Positions 52,647 through 61,395 of a stretch of 64,000 nt of DNA are shown here, piece after piece. Position 1 is the first letter of the stretch. Each line of letters opens with the position of its first letter. This DNA comes from Burkholderia vietnamiensis LMG 10929 (lineage in GTDB: Bacteria; Pseudomonadota; Gammaproteobacteria; Burkholderiales; Burkholderiaceae), in contig NZ_CP009632.1 of NCBI RefSeq assembly GCF_000959445.1, forward strand, positions 248,001 to 312,000, given 5' to 3'. The notes beneath the pieces are model-generated. The model was not told the origin of the DNA, did no database searches, and saw only the letters and a list, made by a program, of their open reading frames with translations. The translations under genes and the position numbers were made by a program.

Positions 52647-53720
52647 ATGCTCCAACCACCTATTGCACACGTGCGCCGCTGGTTGTGGCAGCCGGCAATG
52701 AACATCGAAGACATTTCCCCGATGGCAGTCGGCGTCGCTATCGTTGCTGCTGCGTTGATCCTGCCGTTTTGCCTGGGACCATACCTGCTCTCGACCGTGC
52801 GCGACGCGCTGATCATGGGATTGCTCGCACTGAGTTATGACCTGCTGTGGGGCAGAGCGGGTGTGCTCACGCTTGGGCACACCACGTTTTTCGGACTGGG
52901 CGCGTACGGCTTTGCGGTCGCCACCGTGCAGTTCGGGCAGACGCCTGTCATCGGATTCATCGTTGGACTGTTCGGTGCGATGGCGGTGGCGGTCGTACTG
53001 GGTTACTTCTTGCTGTTCGCAGGGGTCCGGCTGCACTTCTTCGCCATTATCAGCATGGCCGTGCTGATCGTCGTTCAGCAACTGGCGACGAGTTGGCAAT
53101 CGGTCACGGGTGGCGACACGGGCCTTCTGGGCATACCGGGACTGTCCTTTTCACTGATCGGGCACACGGTCGATTTGAGCGGAGCGAGTGGGGCCTGGTA
53201 CATGGTAGCGGCCGTGCTTGCCATGTTGCTCCTGACGACCTGGCTCGTGTGCCGCAGCCGATACGGCAAGGTTCTGTCGGCGATTGCGACCAACGAATGG
53301 CGCGCGAAAGCGTGCGGTTATCACACGTCGGCGCATCTGCTGCTCGTGTTTACCGCGTCCGCGGGGCTTGCCGCGGTCGCTGGTGTGCTGATGGCCGCCT
53401 GCTCGGGTGTCGTGGCGCCGGACGTGTTCTCACCGGTGCTGGCCACCGAAGTCATTCTCTGGGTCGCGATTGGTGGCCGCGGCACGCTCGGCGGTCCGGT
53501 GCTCGCGGCGGTCGCGCTCACGCTGCTCAAACAGGCCGTGTCGAGCGTCAGTACCGACGGATGGCCGCTGCTGCTCGGGGGGTTGTTCCTCGGTTGCGTG
53601 CTGTTCCTGCCGAACGGGGTCCAGCCGAGCGGTTTGATCACCGGGGTGCGTCGAATCGGCCGGATCCGCCTTTGGAGAACCGCCGTGCGCGGCACCGAAC
53701 GCGTCGAAGGAGGGCGGTGA
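52647..53720 (+). CDS. livM: Branched-chain-amino-acid-type ABC permease 2
   Basis: A 357-residue LivM-family permease with about 9-10 helices and the family motifs LSYDLLWGRAGVLTLGHTTF and EVILWVAIGGRGTLGGPVLA. Its cytoplasmic EAA-like loop is seen around AIATNEWRAKACGYHTSAHL. The stop overlaps the start of livG by one base. Partners: LivH, LivG, LivF and the binding protein encoded next to it. Confidence 0.9.
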   Translation: MLQPPIAHVRRWLWQPAMNIEDISPMAVGVAIVAAALILPFCLGPYLLSTVRDALIMGLLALSYDLLWGRAGVLTLGHTTFFGLGAYGFAVATVQFGQTPVIGFIVGLFGAMAVAVVLGYFLLFAGVRLHFFAIISMAVLIVVQQLATSWQSVTGGDTGLLGIPGLSFSLIGHTVDLSGASGAWYMVAAVLAMLLLTTWLVCRSRYGKVLSAIATNEWRAKACGYHTSAHLLLVFTASAGLAAVAGVLMAACSGVVAPDVFSPVLATEVILWVAIGGRGTLGGPVLAAVALTLLKQAVSSVSTDGWPLLLGGLFLGCVLFLPNGVQPSGLITGVRRIGRIRLWRTAVRGTERVEGGR

Positions 53721-54454
53721 TGAGCGCTCCGTTGATGAAGGGCGAGGGGCTGCAGCGGGCATTCGGTGGCATTCACGCCGTCGAGAACGTCAACGTGACG
53801 ATTGGCCCACGCGATCTTCTGTGCGTAATTGGCCCGAATGGTGCGGGCAAGAGCACGCTGGTCGGGCTGTTGTCCGGAGCAATCCCCCCCGGCGCCGGAG
53901 AGTTGTATCTCGCTGGCGAGCGCGTGACGGGCCGGCCGATGCACCAGTTTTGCCGACGGGGCGTGGTGCGCAAGTTTCAGGGTACCAACACGTTTCTCTC
54001 GATGAGCGTGCGCGAGAACCTCGTCGTCGCGGGCCTCGGCGTTGCGGCGTACCGGAACACGCCGATGCCGGACCCAGACGCTGTTCTGGACGAGATAGGG
54101 CTGTCGGAGCAGGCCAACTTGCGGGCGATGATCCTGCCGCATGGGGAACGCCAGTGGTTGGAGATCGGTATGGCGATGATGTGCCAACCAGCACTGCTGC
54201 TGCTCGACGAACCCGCCGCCGGCCTGTCAGCTCCAGATGCGCAGCGGCTCGTACGCCTGATCCACCGTTTGCGCGAGCGCTGCGCGGTGCTCGCGATCGA
54301 GCACGATTTGAGCTTTGTCGAGGCGCTGCGGTGTGAGACATGGGTCATGCATCGCGGGCAGATCGTCCGCCAGGGCAGCTATGCCGACATCGCACGTGAT
54401 GACGAAATCCGACGCATCTATCTCGGTCAGGGGGCGGGGCATGTTGCACATTGA
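53720..54454 (+). CDS. livG: ABC transporter ATPase (LivG type)
   Basis: A 244-residue ATPase. Walker A is GPNGAGKSTL, the Q loop and the LivG-like KFQGTNTFLSMSVRENL follow, Walker B is LLLLDEPAAGLS and the switch His is EHDLSFVE. The signature motif reads LPHGERQWLEIG (LSxGxQ replaced by LPHGERQ), which is usual in LivG. It energises the LivHM channel. Overlaps livF by 14 bases. Confidence 0.92.
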   Translation: MSAPLMKGEGLQRAFGGIHAVENVNVTIGPRDLLCVIGPNGAGKSTLVGLLSGAIPPGAGELYLAGERVTGRPMHQFCRRGVVRKFQGTNTFLSMSVRENLVVAGLGVAAYRNTPMPDPDAVLDEIGLSEQANLRAMILPHGERQWLEIGMAMMCQPALLLLDEPAAGLSAPDAQRLVRLIHRLRERCAVLAIEHDLSFVEALRCETWVMHRGQIVRQGSYADIARDDEIRRIYLGQGAGHVAH

Positions 54455-55211
54455 AAAGCTATCTGCGGGCTACGGCGACTCCGCGGTGCTGCACCGGATC
54501 GACCTCGAGGTTGGACCCAACGAAGTGGTCGGCGTGCTTGGCTGCAATGGCGCGGGCAAGACGACGCTGGTCAAGGCGATCATGGGACTGCTGCCGTGCG
54601 TAAGTGGCAACGTCGTGTTTCAGGGGCAGTCCATCACCGGCCTGCGTACCCATGCGATTGCCCGGCGCGGCATTGGACTGGTACCGCAGGGGCGCTGGAT
54701 TTTTCCGAAACTGACTGTGCGCGAGAACCTCATCATGGGCACGCAGGCCGCGGGCGGGGGGGCGATCCTTGATGAGGTGTTCGAGTATTTCCCTATTCTC
54801 AAGTCCAGACTCTCGCAGAACGGCGGCACGCTTTCGGGTGGCGAACAGCAGGTGTTGGCGATCGCCCGTGCGCTGTGCGGCCGGCCGAAGCTGCTGTTGC
54901 TGGACGAACCGTCCGACGGTGTGCAGCCGAATATGGTCGAACTGATCGGCGAGGTTATTCCCACCCTGTGCCGCCGCTCGCAGCTCGCCGTGCTCCTGGT
55001 CGAGCAGAACCTCGATCTCGTGCTGCGCAGCGCACAGCGCTGCATCGTGCTCAAGAACGGGCGACTTGCCCATACCGGCCACGTCGAGCCGCGAAGCGGT
55101 GCCGCGGGGGCTCATCCGTTGGCGCAATACCTGTCGCCGGCCGCCGAGTCTGCCACGTCTTCAGTCTCGTCACCACATTCAACGCATTCCAACCGGACTT
55201 CCACCCAATGA
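54441..55211 (+). CDS. livF: ABC transporter ATPase (LivF type)
   Basis: A 256-residue ATPase. Walker A GCNGAGKTTL (Cys instead of the usual Arg/Pro), signature LSGGEQQVLAIARAL, Walker B LLLLDEPSDGVQP and switch region LLVEQNLDLVL (Gln in place of His, as is normal in LivF). The ATG at 54441 overlaps livG, preceded by GGGGCGGGG. The C-terminus is extended and Ser/His-rich. Overlaps the binding-protein start by ATGA. Confidence 0.92.
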   Translation: MLHIEKLSAGYGDSAVLHRIDLEVGPNEVVGVLGCNGAGKTTLVKAIMGLLPCVSGNVVFQGQSITGLRTHAIARRGIGLVPQGRWIFPKLTVRENLIMGTQAAGGGAILDEVFEYFPILKSRLSQNGGTLSGGEQQVLAIARALCGRPKLLLLDEPSDGVQPNMVELIGEVIPTLCRRSQLAVLLVEQNLDLVLRSAQRCIVLKNGRLAHTGHVEPRSGAAGAHPLAQYLSPAAESATSSVSSPHSTHSNRTSTQ

Positions 55212-56398
55212 AGAACATGATGAACCGCCGTGCCTTTACCCGAACCACCTTATTCAGTGCCCTCGGCGCACTCACCACGTCCGCTATGCCATCGTTGGTA
55301 CGGGCCACCACGCCGCTCAAGATTGGCTTGCTTGCACCGCTGAGTGGTCCGCTCACCCGCGTGGGCGAGACCAATCGCAACTGCGCGCAGTTGGTCGTCG
55401 ACGAAATCAACGCCGCCGGCGGATTGCTGGGACGCCCGTTGCAACTGAGCGTCGAGGATACCCAGATGTCCACCGCCGTGACGCTGCAGAAGGCCCGGCA
55501 ACTGCTGATGCGCGATGAAGTCTCGGTCCTGACCGGCATGGTGCTACCGTCCGAGCGCGAAGCCGCGTTGCAGGCCGCCAAGTCCGCTGGGCGGCTCGTG
55601 ATCTACCCGAACTTCGACGAAGGGCGCTGCGATCCGAATCTGTTCACTACGGGTCTGACTGTCAACCAGCGCGTCGACCCGCTGATCGATTGGCTGATGC
55701 GCAAGGGGGGGCGCACCATGTGTGCGGTGATCTCGGACATCGGCAGCAACCGCAAGGTGCTGGTGCCTGCACTGCAGGCGGCGGTGAAGCGCCACGGTGG
55801 ACAGTTTCTCAACGTGTATTGGCTGCCGTTCGGCACGCGCGACTATGGGGCGGTGTTGCAGCAGATCGCCAGCGCGCACCCTCAGATCGTCTGGCACAGC
55901 ATCGGCGACGATCCGGTGACCTTCGTCAAGCAGTACCGCTCGTTCGGCATGAAGCCGCAGCTCGTGACCGACATCGCACATGAGTCGCTGTCGATCGCGA
56001 CCACCGGCGCGTCGACCGGGGTCATCGGCGTGTCCTCGTATTTCATGAGCGTCGACAACCCGGAGAACCGAGATTTTCTCGCCCGCTATACGGCGCATGA
56101 AGCAGGTTCGCACGACCCTCGCTTAGGGCAGACGGCCGTGGTGCTCCCGCACGGCGAGTGCACGTATGCCGGGCTTCGCCTGTTTGCAGCGGCTGTCCGG
56201 GCGGTCGGCAGCGTCGACGTCGCCCGCGTGAAAGCCGCGCTGCCGCGTGTTTCATTGAATCTACCGCGTGGCAAGGCGGGCGTGAGCTCGGATGGCGACC
56301 ATGTGTTGTGTCAAACCCGTATCGGCCGCGCACTGTCGGACAACAGCTTCGCCGTGTTGGACTCGGCCGGACCGATTGCGCCGCAGTGCGAGGGATAG
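55208..56398 (+). CDS. Periplasmic substrate-binding protein (AmiC/FmdD/UrtA-like)
   Basis: A 396-residue type-1 periplasmic binding protein. The signal peptide has twin arginines (NRRAFTRTTLFSALGALTTS), so export by Tat is possible. The mature domain begins PLKIGLLAPLSGPLTRVGET. The urea/short-chain-amide branch (UrtA, FmdD, AmiC) shares this pattern, including KAGGLLGRPLQL-like and YPNFDEGRCDPNLF segments. With the amidase two genes on, an amide ligand is likely (inference). Start overlaps livF. Confidence 0.85.
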   Translation: MKNMMNRRAFTRTTLFSALGALTTSAMPSLVRATTPLKIGLLAPLSGPLTRVGETNRNCAQLVVDEINAAGGLLGRPLQLSVEDTQMSTAVTLQKARQLLMRDEVSVLTGMVLPSEREAALQAAKSAGRLVIYPNFDEGRCDPNLFTTGLTVNQRVDPLIDWLMRKGGRTMCAVISDIGSNRKVLVPALQAAVKRHGGQFLNVYWLPFGTRDYGAVLQQIASAHPQIVWHSIGDDPVTFVKQYRSFGMKPQLVTDIAHESLSIATTGASTGVIGVSSYFMSVDNPENRDFLARYTAHEAGSHDPRLGQTAVVLPHGECTYAGLRLFAAAVRAVGSVDVARVKAALPRVSLNLPRGKAGVSSDGDHVLCQTRIGRALSDNSFAVLDSAGPIAPQCEG

Positions 56399-56450
56399 GC
56401 CTGAGGTCTTCAAACACGTCCAAATTTCTTTAAATTATTAAGGTGTGCAT

Positions 56451-57863
56451 ATGAATGATGTATTGGGAGTGAATGCCGAGCAGCTCATGGCTGGCTACCG
56501 ACGCCGCTCGTTCTCGCCGGTGGAGGTTATTTGCGCTGTGTTGGACCGGGTCGCGCTCTTCAATCCCCTTGTCAACGGCGTGTGCAGTCTCGACGAGGAC
56601 AGCGCGCTGGCCGCCGCTCGCGAGTCCGAGCGGCGCTGGATGCGCGGGGAGCCATGTGGATTACTGGATGGCGTGCCGGTCTCGGTCAAAGACCTCGTCG
56701 CCGTGCGTGGGCTGCCGACACGATACGGATCGCTTACGTCACCTAGCGCGCCGGAGGCCGATGACGCACCCGCGGTCGCGCGACTGCGACAGGCCGGCGC
56801 GCTGCTGTTCGGCAAGACTACGACCTCGGAGTTTGGCAACAAGATCGTCACGGACAGCCTGCTCACCGGCATTACCCGTAACCCATGGGATCGGCGTCTG
56901 ACGTCCGGCGGGAGCAGCGGTGGATCAGCCGTAGCGGTTGCGCTCGGCATGGGACCGTTGTCACTGGCCACCGACGGCGGCGGTTCGATCCGCGTTCCAG
57001 CTTGCTGGAGCGGGGTGGTCGGAATGAAACCGTCGTTCAACCGAGTGCCTGCCGGCGCGGCGGTGAGTTGGACCCACCTGTCGACGCTTGGTCCGATCGC
57101 TCGCTGCGTTAGCGACGCGGCGCTGATGCTTACCGTGATGGCTCGCCAGAGCGATGCGCGAAGTCAGGCCTTTGTTTGTCCCGATCTGCGTATCGGTCTG
57201 GATGATGGCATCGCCGGGTTGCGCATTGCCTATTGCCCGGCACCTGCGGGGGTACAGGTCGAGCCCGACATCACCTTGAGCGTCCGTCAGGCGGTGAGCC
57301 TGTTCGAGGCGCTTGGGGCACAGGTCGAGGAAACCGCCGTGAAGCCGCTCGACGGCTATCTGGAGAGCGGCATGCACGCCATCCAGTGGGCCGTCTTCTT
57401 TGCGCAACGAGCACGGCAGCTTTCTCCTTCCGCGCGGCGCCAGCTCGATCCGGATGTGTGTGCGCTGGCCGAGGCGGGCGATAGCGTCCCCACTTCGACC
57501 TTCGTCGACGCGCTTCAGGCGCGCCACACGCTTACGGTGGCGATGGCCGCGTTCTTTGAAGACTACGACCTACTGCTCACACCGACATTCCATTGTGCGC
57601 CGCCGCTCGCGCAGGGGCGGCCCGAGCACTCGCGCATGGCGCCGCCGTTGACGTCGTGGTGCAACCAGACTGGCTTGCCGGCGGCGAGTGTGCCCTGTGG
57701 ATTGCCGGGTGGGTTGCCGACGGGCCTACAGATCATCGGCCCGTCAGGCAGCGATGCGCTGGTGCTGCGCGCGGCACGGGCGTACGAGTGCGCACGTGGT
57801 CCGTTTCCGGCTCCACCTGAGGCGCTCCGGGATCGGACTGAGGACTCGGAGGTGTGCAGATGA
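56451..57863 (+). CDS. amiI: Amidase-signature hydrolase (probably AmiI)
   Basis: A 470-residue amidase. The Ser-cis-Ser-Lys triad is complete: Lys80 (PVSVKDLVAVRG), cis-Ser155 (TSGGSSGGSA) and nucleophile Ser179 (ATDGGGSIRVP). It cleaves a carboxamide to acid and ammonia; the length suits indole-acetamide or aryl-amide hydrolases, but the substrate is unknown. Probably cytoplasmic (no signal peptide), so the ABC system would supply it. AAGGTG precedes the ATG. Stop overlaps the next gene by ATGA. The gene name is recollection from the cenocepacia island. Confidence 0.9.
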   Translation: MNDVLGVNAEQLMAGYRRRSFSPVEVICAVLDRVALFNPLVNGVCSLDEDSALAAARESERRWMRGEPCGLLDGVPVSVKDLVAVRGLPTRYGSLTSPSAPEADDAPAVARLRQAGALLFGKTTTSEFGNKIVTDSLLTGITRNPWDRRLTSGGSSGGSAVAVALGMGPLSLATDGGGSIRVPACWSGVVGMKPSFNRVPAGAAVSWTHLSTLGPIARCVSDAALMLTVMARQSDARSQAFVCPDLRIGLDDGIAGLRIAYCPAPAGVQVEPDITLSVRQAVSLFEALGAQVEETAVKPLDGYLESGMHAIQWAVFFAQRARQLSPSARRQLDPDVCALAEAGDSVPTSTFVDALQARHTLTVAMAAFFEDYDLLLTPTFHCAPPLAQGRPEHSRMAPPLTSWCNQTGLPAASVPCGLPGGLPTGLQIIGPSGSDALVLRAARAYECARGPFPAPPEALRDRTEDSEVCR

Positions 57864-58414
57864 GTCCGCCTATCGCGAAGATCCTGGTTCAACTGGTCGA
57901 GCGACTGGCAGAACTAGATGTACCGGTTGACCCGCCTCATCGACAAGTCATCGTGGCGGCGGTGCTGCGACTAGAGGGCTGGCGAGCGGATGAGTCGCTT
58001 GCGGCGCTTGAGCCGCTCTATGAACTGGGCGCTGAGCTTGGCACGTTGCTCACAGGCCGTGCGCGATGGGCGCTGGATCTTCCGCCGTCGGCAATTCAGG
58101 CCTACGGCAAGGCCGCGCTCGTGGGCAGCGAGGTACCGCTCGAATGCGCGGCGGCGATCTTGCATCCCCGCATGGGCAAGGCCATGCGCGAGAGCTTGCC
58201 CGGCGCCACGTCGCTGATCCCGTCAGTGACCAAGCGCGGCGCGCCGGGGACGTGCATGGACATTCCATTGCACGGCAGCACCGACATGTGGAGCTTCGAC
58301 CACTTCGACACGGTCTCGCTGACGCTCGCCGATGCGCCGGCGCCGAACGAGATCGTGGTGGCGGTCGCGCTGGCCGATAGCGGTAGACCGCTCGCGCGTG
58401 TGCGACCGGACTGA
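57860..58414 (+). CDS. AA_synth (DUF1185) family protein
   Basis: A 184-residue protein of the 'amino acid synthesis' family. The pattern QAYGKAALVGSEVPLECAAA, ILHPRMGKAMRE, SLIPSVTKRGAPGTCMDIPL and HFDTVSLTLADAPAPNEIVV is characteristic. The family occurs near amidases and amino-acid genes but its reaction is not established. Translational coupling to the amidase suggests a step after amide hydrolysis. Confidence 0.85.
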   Translation: MSPPIAKILVQLVERLAELDVPVDPPHRQVIVAAVLRLEGWRADESLAALEPLYELGAELGTLLTGRARWALDLPPSAIQAYGKAALVGSEVPLECAAAILHPRMGKAMRESLPGATSLIPSVTKRGAPGTCMDIPLHGSTDMWSFDHFDTVSLTLADAPAPNEIVVAVALADSGRPLARVRPD

Positions 58415-58475
58415 ACCGTGCCGATGCCAAGACGGCACGACACGAACAAACAATCACAAAGAGGAAGGAGACGTC

Positions 58476-59513
58476 ATGCAGACAAGAAGATTTCGGGGAA
58501 GCGTGGGTAAGTTGGCTGTCGTGTTGGGCGTGTGCACCTGTACCGGGATCGCGCATGCGCAGTCATCGGTCTCGTTGTATGGGCTAGCGGACGCGTTCGT
58601 TGGCGAAGTGCATCCCGCCGGTGCTGCCGGCAATGCGTGGCAAGTCGGTTCTGGCGGGATGACGACTTCGTACTGGGGGATGTCCGGTACAGAGGAGCTG
58701 GGCGGGGGTATGAAAGCTGTCTTCACGCTGGAGAGTTTTTATCGCATCAACGGCGGCCAGGTCGGCTCGTTTCCTGGACAGTCATTTTTCGGGCGAAACG
58801 CCTTCGTTGGCCTGAGCGGCCATTTCGGGGAGTTGACGCTGGGGCGCAATACGGCGCCGCTGTTCGTGTCGACGCTGCTGTTCAATCCGTTCGGCAATTC
58901 GTTCGTCTTCTCGCCGATCGTCGTGCACAGTTTCCTTGGCTCGGCAATGGGGGCTGCGTCACTCCAGAGCGATACGGCGATCGACAATTCGCTCCTTTAT
59001 CAGACGCCCGAGGTGGCCGGTCTGTCGGGAAGCGTTCTTTACAGCAACGCAGGCGTTGCCGGCCATGCCGGGCAAGCTAACTATAGCGCGAACGTGTTGT
59101 ACTTCGCCGGCCCGTTTTCCGCAACGGCCGCGGTGCAGAGTCTGCACACGGCATCGCTGTTTCTTAACGGCGCAACCGTACAGACCGCCTGGATGGCAGG
59201 TGGCGCGTATCGGTTGCGTGGGGCGAAGCTGTTCGCACAATACGAACGCGTGGACAACAACAATCATGTCACGGACGACACGGTGCAACTCGGAGCAAGC
59301 GTTCGGATAGGGTTAGGAAACGTACTGATGTCGTGGGCGGGAACGCGGCGGCGACCGTCGGTGGGCGATCATATCCGTTGGTCGACGGTCGCATTGGGTT
59401 ACGACTACCCGTTGTCGAAGCGAACCGATGTGTATGCAGCTTGGCGTTATGACACGATCACAGGTGTGTCGACGGGCAATAGCGTGGGTGCCGGGATGCG
59501 GGTCAGATTCTGA
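58476..59513 (+). CDS. opcI: Gram-negative outer-membrane porin (probably OpcI)
   Basis: A 345-residue porin. Signal peptide cleaved after AHA near residue 28, then the classic start QSSVSLYGLADAFVG, internal GRNAFVGLSGHFGELTLGRN, and C-terminal strand ending in Arg-Phe (GNSVGAGMRVRF), the outer-membrane assembly signal. A 16-stranded trimeric channel is expected. It would pass the substrate of the ABC-amidase unit through the outer membrane. GAGGAAGGAG precedes the ATG. It follows the AA_synth gene by 61 bases. Confidence 0.92.
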   Translation: MQTRRFRGSVGKLAVVLGVCTCTGIAHAQSSVSLYGLADAFVGEVHPAGAAGNAWQVGSGGMTTSYWGMSGTEELGGGMKAVFTLESFYRINGGQVGSFPGQSFFGRNAFVGLSGHFGELTLGRNTAPLFVSTLLFNPFGNSFVFSPIVVHSFLGSAMGAASLQSDTAIDNSLLYQTPEVAGLSGSVLYSNAGVAGHAGQANYSANVLYFAGPFSATAAVQSLHTASLFLNGATVQTAWMAGGAYRLRGAKLFAQYERVDNNNHVTDDTVQLGASVRIGLGNVLMSWAGTRRRPSVGDHIRWSTVALGYDYPLSKRTDVYAAWRYDTITGVSTGNSVGAGMRVRF

Positions 59514-59541
59514 GCAGCCAGACCTCGGTAGGCTAGAACAC

Positions 59542-59566
59542 GGCCGGATCGGGTGTCCGGCCTTTA
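59542..59566 (+). terminator. Terminator-like hairpin after the porin gene
   Basis: A perfect 7-base stem GGCCGGA / TCCGGCC with a 7-base loop followed by TTTA. The T run is short but the position, 28 bases past the porin stop, suits the end of the transporter-amidase-porin transcript. Confidence 0.6.
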
Positions 59567-59717
59567 GTGCCGCGCTTGCTTGGGCTCGAGACCAGGATGC
59601 ATTCGGCTGGATATGCGGCGCGCGGTATTATGTCCCAACATCATCACGACTTCATGTCTCATAGTTTCGCCCAAAGTCCGACGCTCGGGTCGCAAGCCGC
59701 TTACGAAAGGCGAGTTC

Positions 59718-60119
59718 GTGACATTGCCGAGCGCGAAGGTCCGTGCGCTGTCCGTTGAACATTATATGGCGCTGGGCACTGTGCGGGCTGGTCATGGGCG
59801 AGAAGAGCAAATCAGTGCTCTGCTACGAGTGGTCTGCCTCACGTCTTATATGCGCAACGAGACCGGCGCAGGTGCGGATTTGAGTATGTATCGGCAAGCC
59901 GAAGCTGCGCTGGACGCGTGCGTTGCATGCGCGGAGCAGGGCGCGGCGGGGCTGTTGCTCAATTGCGAGCCGTGCATGATCGAGCAGATACTGGTCGTTC
60001 ATGACGATCAGTTGGCGGTCGTGCCGATGCACCGGTACTGCGCAGCCTGGGAAAACCTCCAACAATTGATGACCGGACGGCTCGCGTCACCCATTGAGAG
60101 GCTGAGCGTGGTGTCGTGA
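59718..60119 (+). CDS. Hypothetical protein
   Basis: A 133-residue soluble protein, largely helical, containing ALDACVACAEQGAAGLLLNC and several Cys residues (at least five). The GTG at 59718 is chosen because GAAAGGCGAG lies before it; the longer frame starting at 59580 would include an unnatural segment. It resembles small unnamed proteins at the regulatory ends of integrative elements. Function unknown. The 281 bases that follow hold nothing supported. Confidence 0.6.
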   Translation: MTLPSAKVRALSVEHYMALGTVRAGHGREEQISALLRVVCLTSYMRNETGAGADLSMYRQAEAALDACVACAEQGAAGLLLNCEPCMIEQILVVHDDQLAVVPMHRYCAAWENLQQLMTGRLASPIERLSVVS

Positions 60120-60400
60120 AACCGGCAAGGCTCCCATAAAAGCACCGTGCGACCATCGTCCGGGTTTGTCGGGGAAGGTGCGACGTCAGCTGCTGCGGGA
60201 ACGTTGCATCAACGCGGGATGGCCTGCTACCGCGCCTCGTGCAGCCGGGCTGCGGCCACGCCATATGTGACTTCCGAGGAGGTGCCGTTTTGAACTGACG
60301 GAATGTCCCGTCGATCAGACGGGTTTGGCTGTTCGTCGTGTTCGCTGCTTGAATGCCTTTCAGTTCCGGCCACGTTCGTGCCGGGTGCGGAGGGCGAATC

Positions 60401-60652
60401 ATGTCTTGGAATGATGACGGAGCGCGGACAATCTTGCGCCGACGACAGGTCGAGCAGTGCACCGGTCTATCGAGGTCGACGATCTACAAGCGCATGCAAG
60501 AGGGGACGTTTCCCCCCGCCATTGCGCTTGGTGGCCGAATGGTAGGGTGGCGGGCGGCCGATATCGAACAGTTCTTGGCAGATCCCGCGCGATATCGAGC
60601 GTCGCTGGCGCGCGCGCGAGAAGAGCAGGGTGGTCGCGGTGAAAAACGATAA
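60401..60652 (+). CDS. AlpA-family DNA-binding regulator
   Basis: An 83-residue MerR-like winged-helix protein of the AlpA type: LRRRQVEQCTGLSRSTIYKR, MQEGTFPPAIALGGRMVGWR and a closing helix DIEQFLADPARYR. AlpA proteins act as excisionase or activator in prophages and integrative elements. It overlaps the next gene. Its presence marks the left end of a mobile module. Confidence 0.87.
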   Translation: MSWNDDGARTILRRRQVEQCTGLSRSTIYKRMQEGTFPPAIALGGRMVGWRAADIEQFLADPARYRASLARAREEQGGRGEKR

Positions 60653-60932
60653 GTCGCTGCCCTCGCTCGAGGAGCGTCTTCGCAACTGGGGGCAGTCGAA
60701 TCGTGGTGCCCACGATCCCGTGGATGCCGAATATGTGACCCGAGCATGGCGAACACTACCGCCCCGAAATCGGGAGCTTCTGCGCATGGTCTATCTTTGG
60801 CATGCGAGTCGAGAAGTCGTGTGTCGACGGCTGAAGATTGCTCGCCATCCACGTCAACATTTCGATCTGGAACTCCATGCGGCACGATCCGCCCTTGTCC
60901 GCGCGCTTGTAGAAGGCGAGAACCAGCAGTGA
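60630..60932 (+). CDS. Small HTH-like protein of a mobile element
   Basis: A 100-residue protein. The pattern AWRTLPPRNRELLRMVYLWH followed by SREVVCRRLKIARHPRQHFD resembles the region-4 HTH of a sigma-like factor or an antitermination-type phage regulator. The start is a GTG (60630 or 60639). It is coupled to alpA by overlap. Function unknown. Confidence 0.65.
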   Translation: MVAVKNDKSLPSLEERLRNWGQSNRGAHDPVDAEYVTRAWRTLPPRNRELLRMVYLWHASREVVCRRLKIARHPRQHFDLELHAARSALVRALVEGENQQ

Positions 60933-61395
60933 CATTCGCGGGATGAATGTTGGACGACGTCAATAATGCGCTGCTCGCGCGGCGGCAATCGCAGTTGCTT
61001 GGCGTTGGTGTGTTGTGGAAGTATCCCGTTCACTCCGAGCACAAAATAAATATAGGAATAACGAGGAGCTTCACGGCGCGATAAGGCGCTCGTCTCATTT
61101 CGTCGACGCATGTCGGCTCTTGAATCGGCGTGGCGGCTGACCTACAGTGAAGCCAACAATCTGATCCGGTCAACGTGCGTAGCACGACCGAGTACGCGTT
61201 AGCGGCCCCGCAGCATTGACGTCTGTGTGATGGCGTAGTGGGCCTTAACGCGCGTGAGAAAGCCTGCAATCGCAGGCTTTTCTGTTTTGTGACGTGCTCT
61301 CGAGAATGCACGTTGAACTCGTCGCGCCTTTCCCTCGCACCGAGACTGTCTCACTTCCATGAAAAGACGTCACTGCTCGGAGCCCCAGCCGAGGA
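60933..61395. other. Intergenic stretch, possible small RNA or leader
   Basis: No gene is supported. An AT-rich segment (about 61040-61060) could hold a promoter, and a strong terminator lies at 61261-61290. The roughly 200 bases between could be a small RNA or an attenuated leader for the conjugation operon. Confidence 0.4.
61261..61290 (+). terminator. Rho-independent terminator
   Basis: A perfect 7-base stem AGCCTGC / GCAGGCT with a 4-base loop (AATC), followed by TTTCTGTTTT. It has no annotated gene within 330 bases upstream, so it either ends the alpA unit late or closes a short unannotated transcript. Confidence 0.8.
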
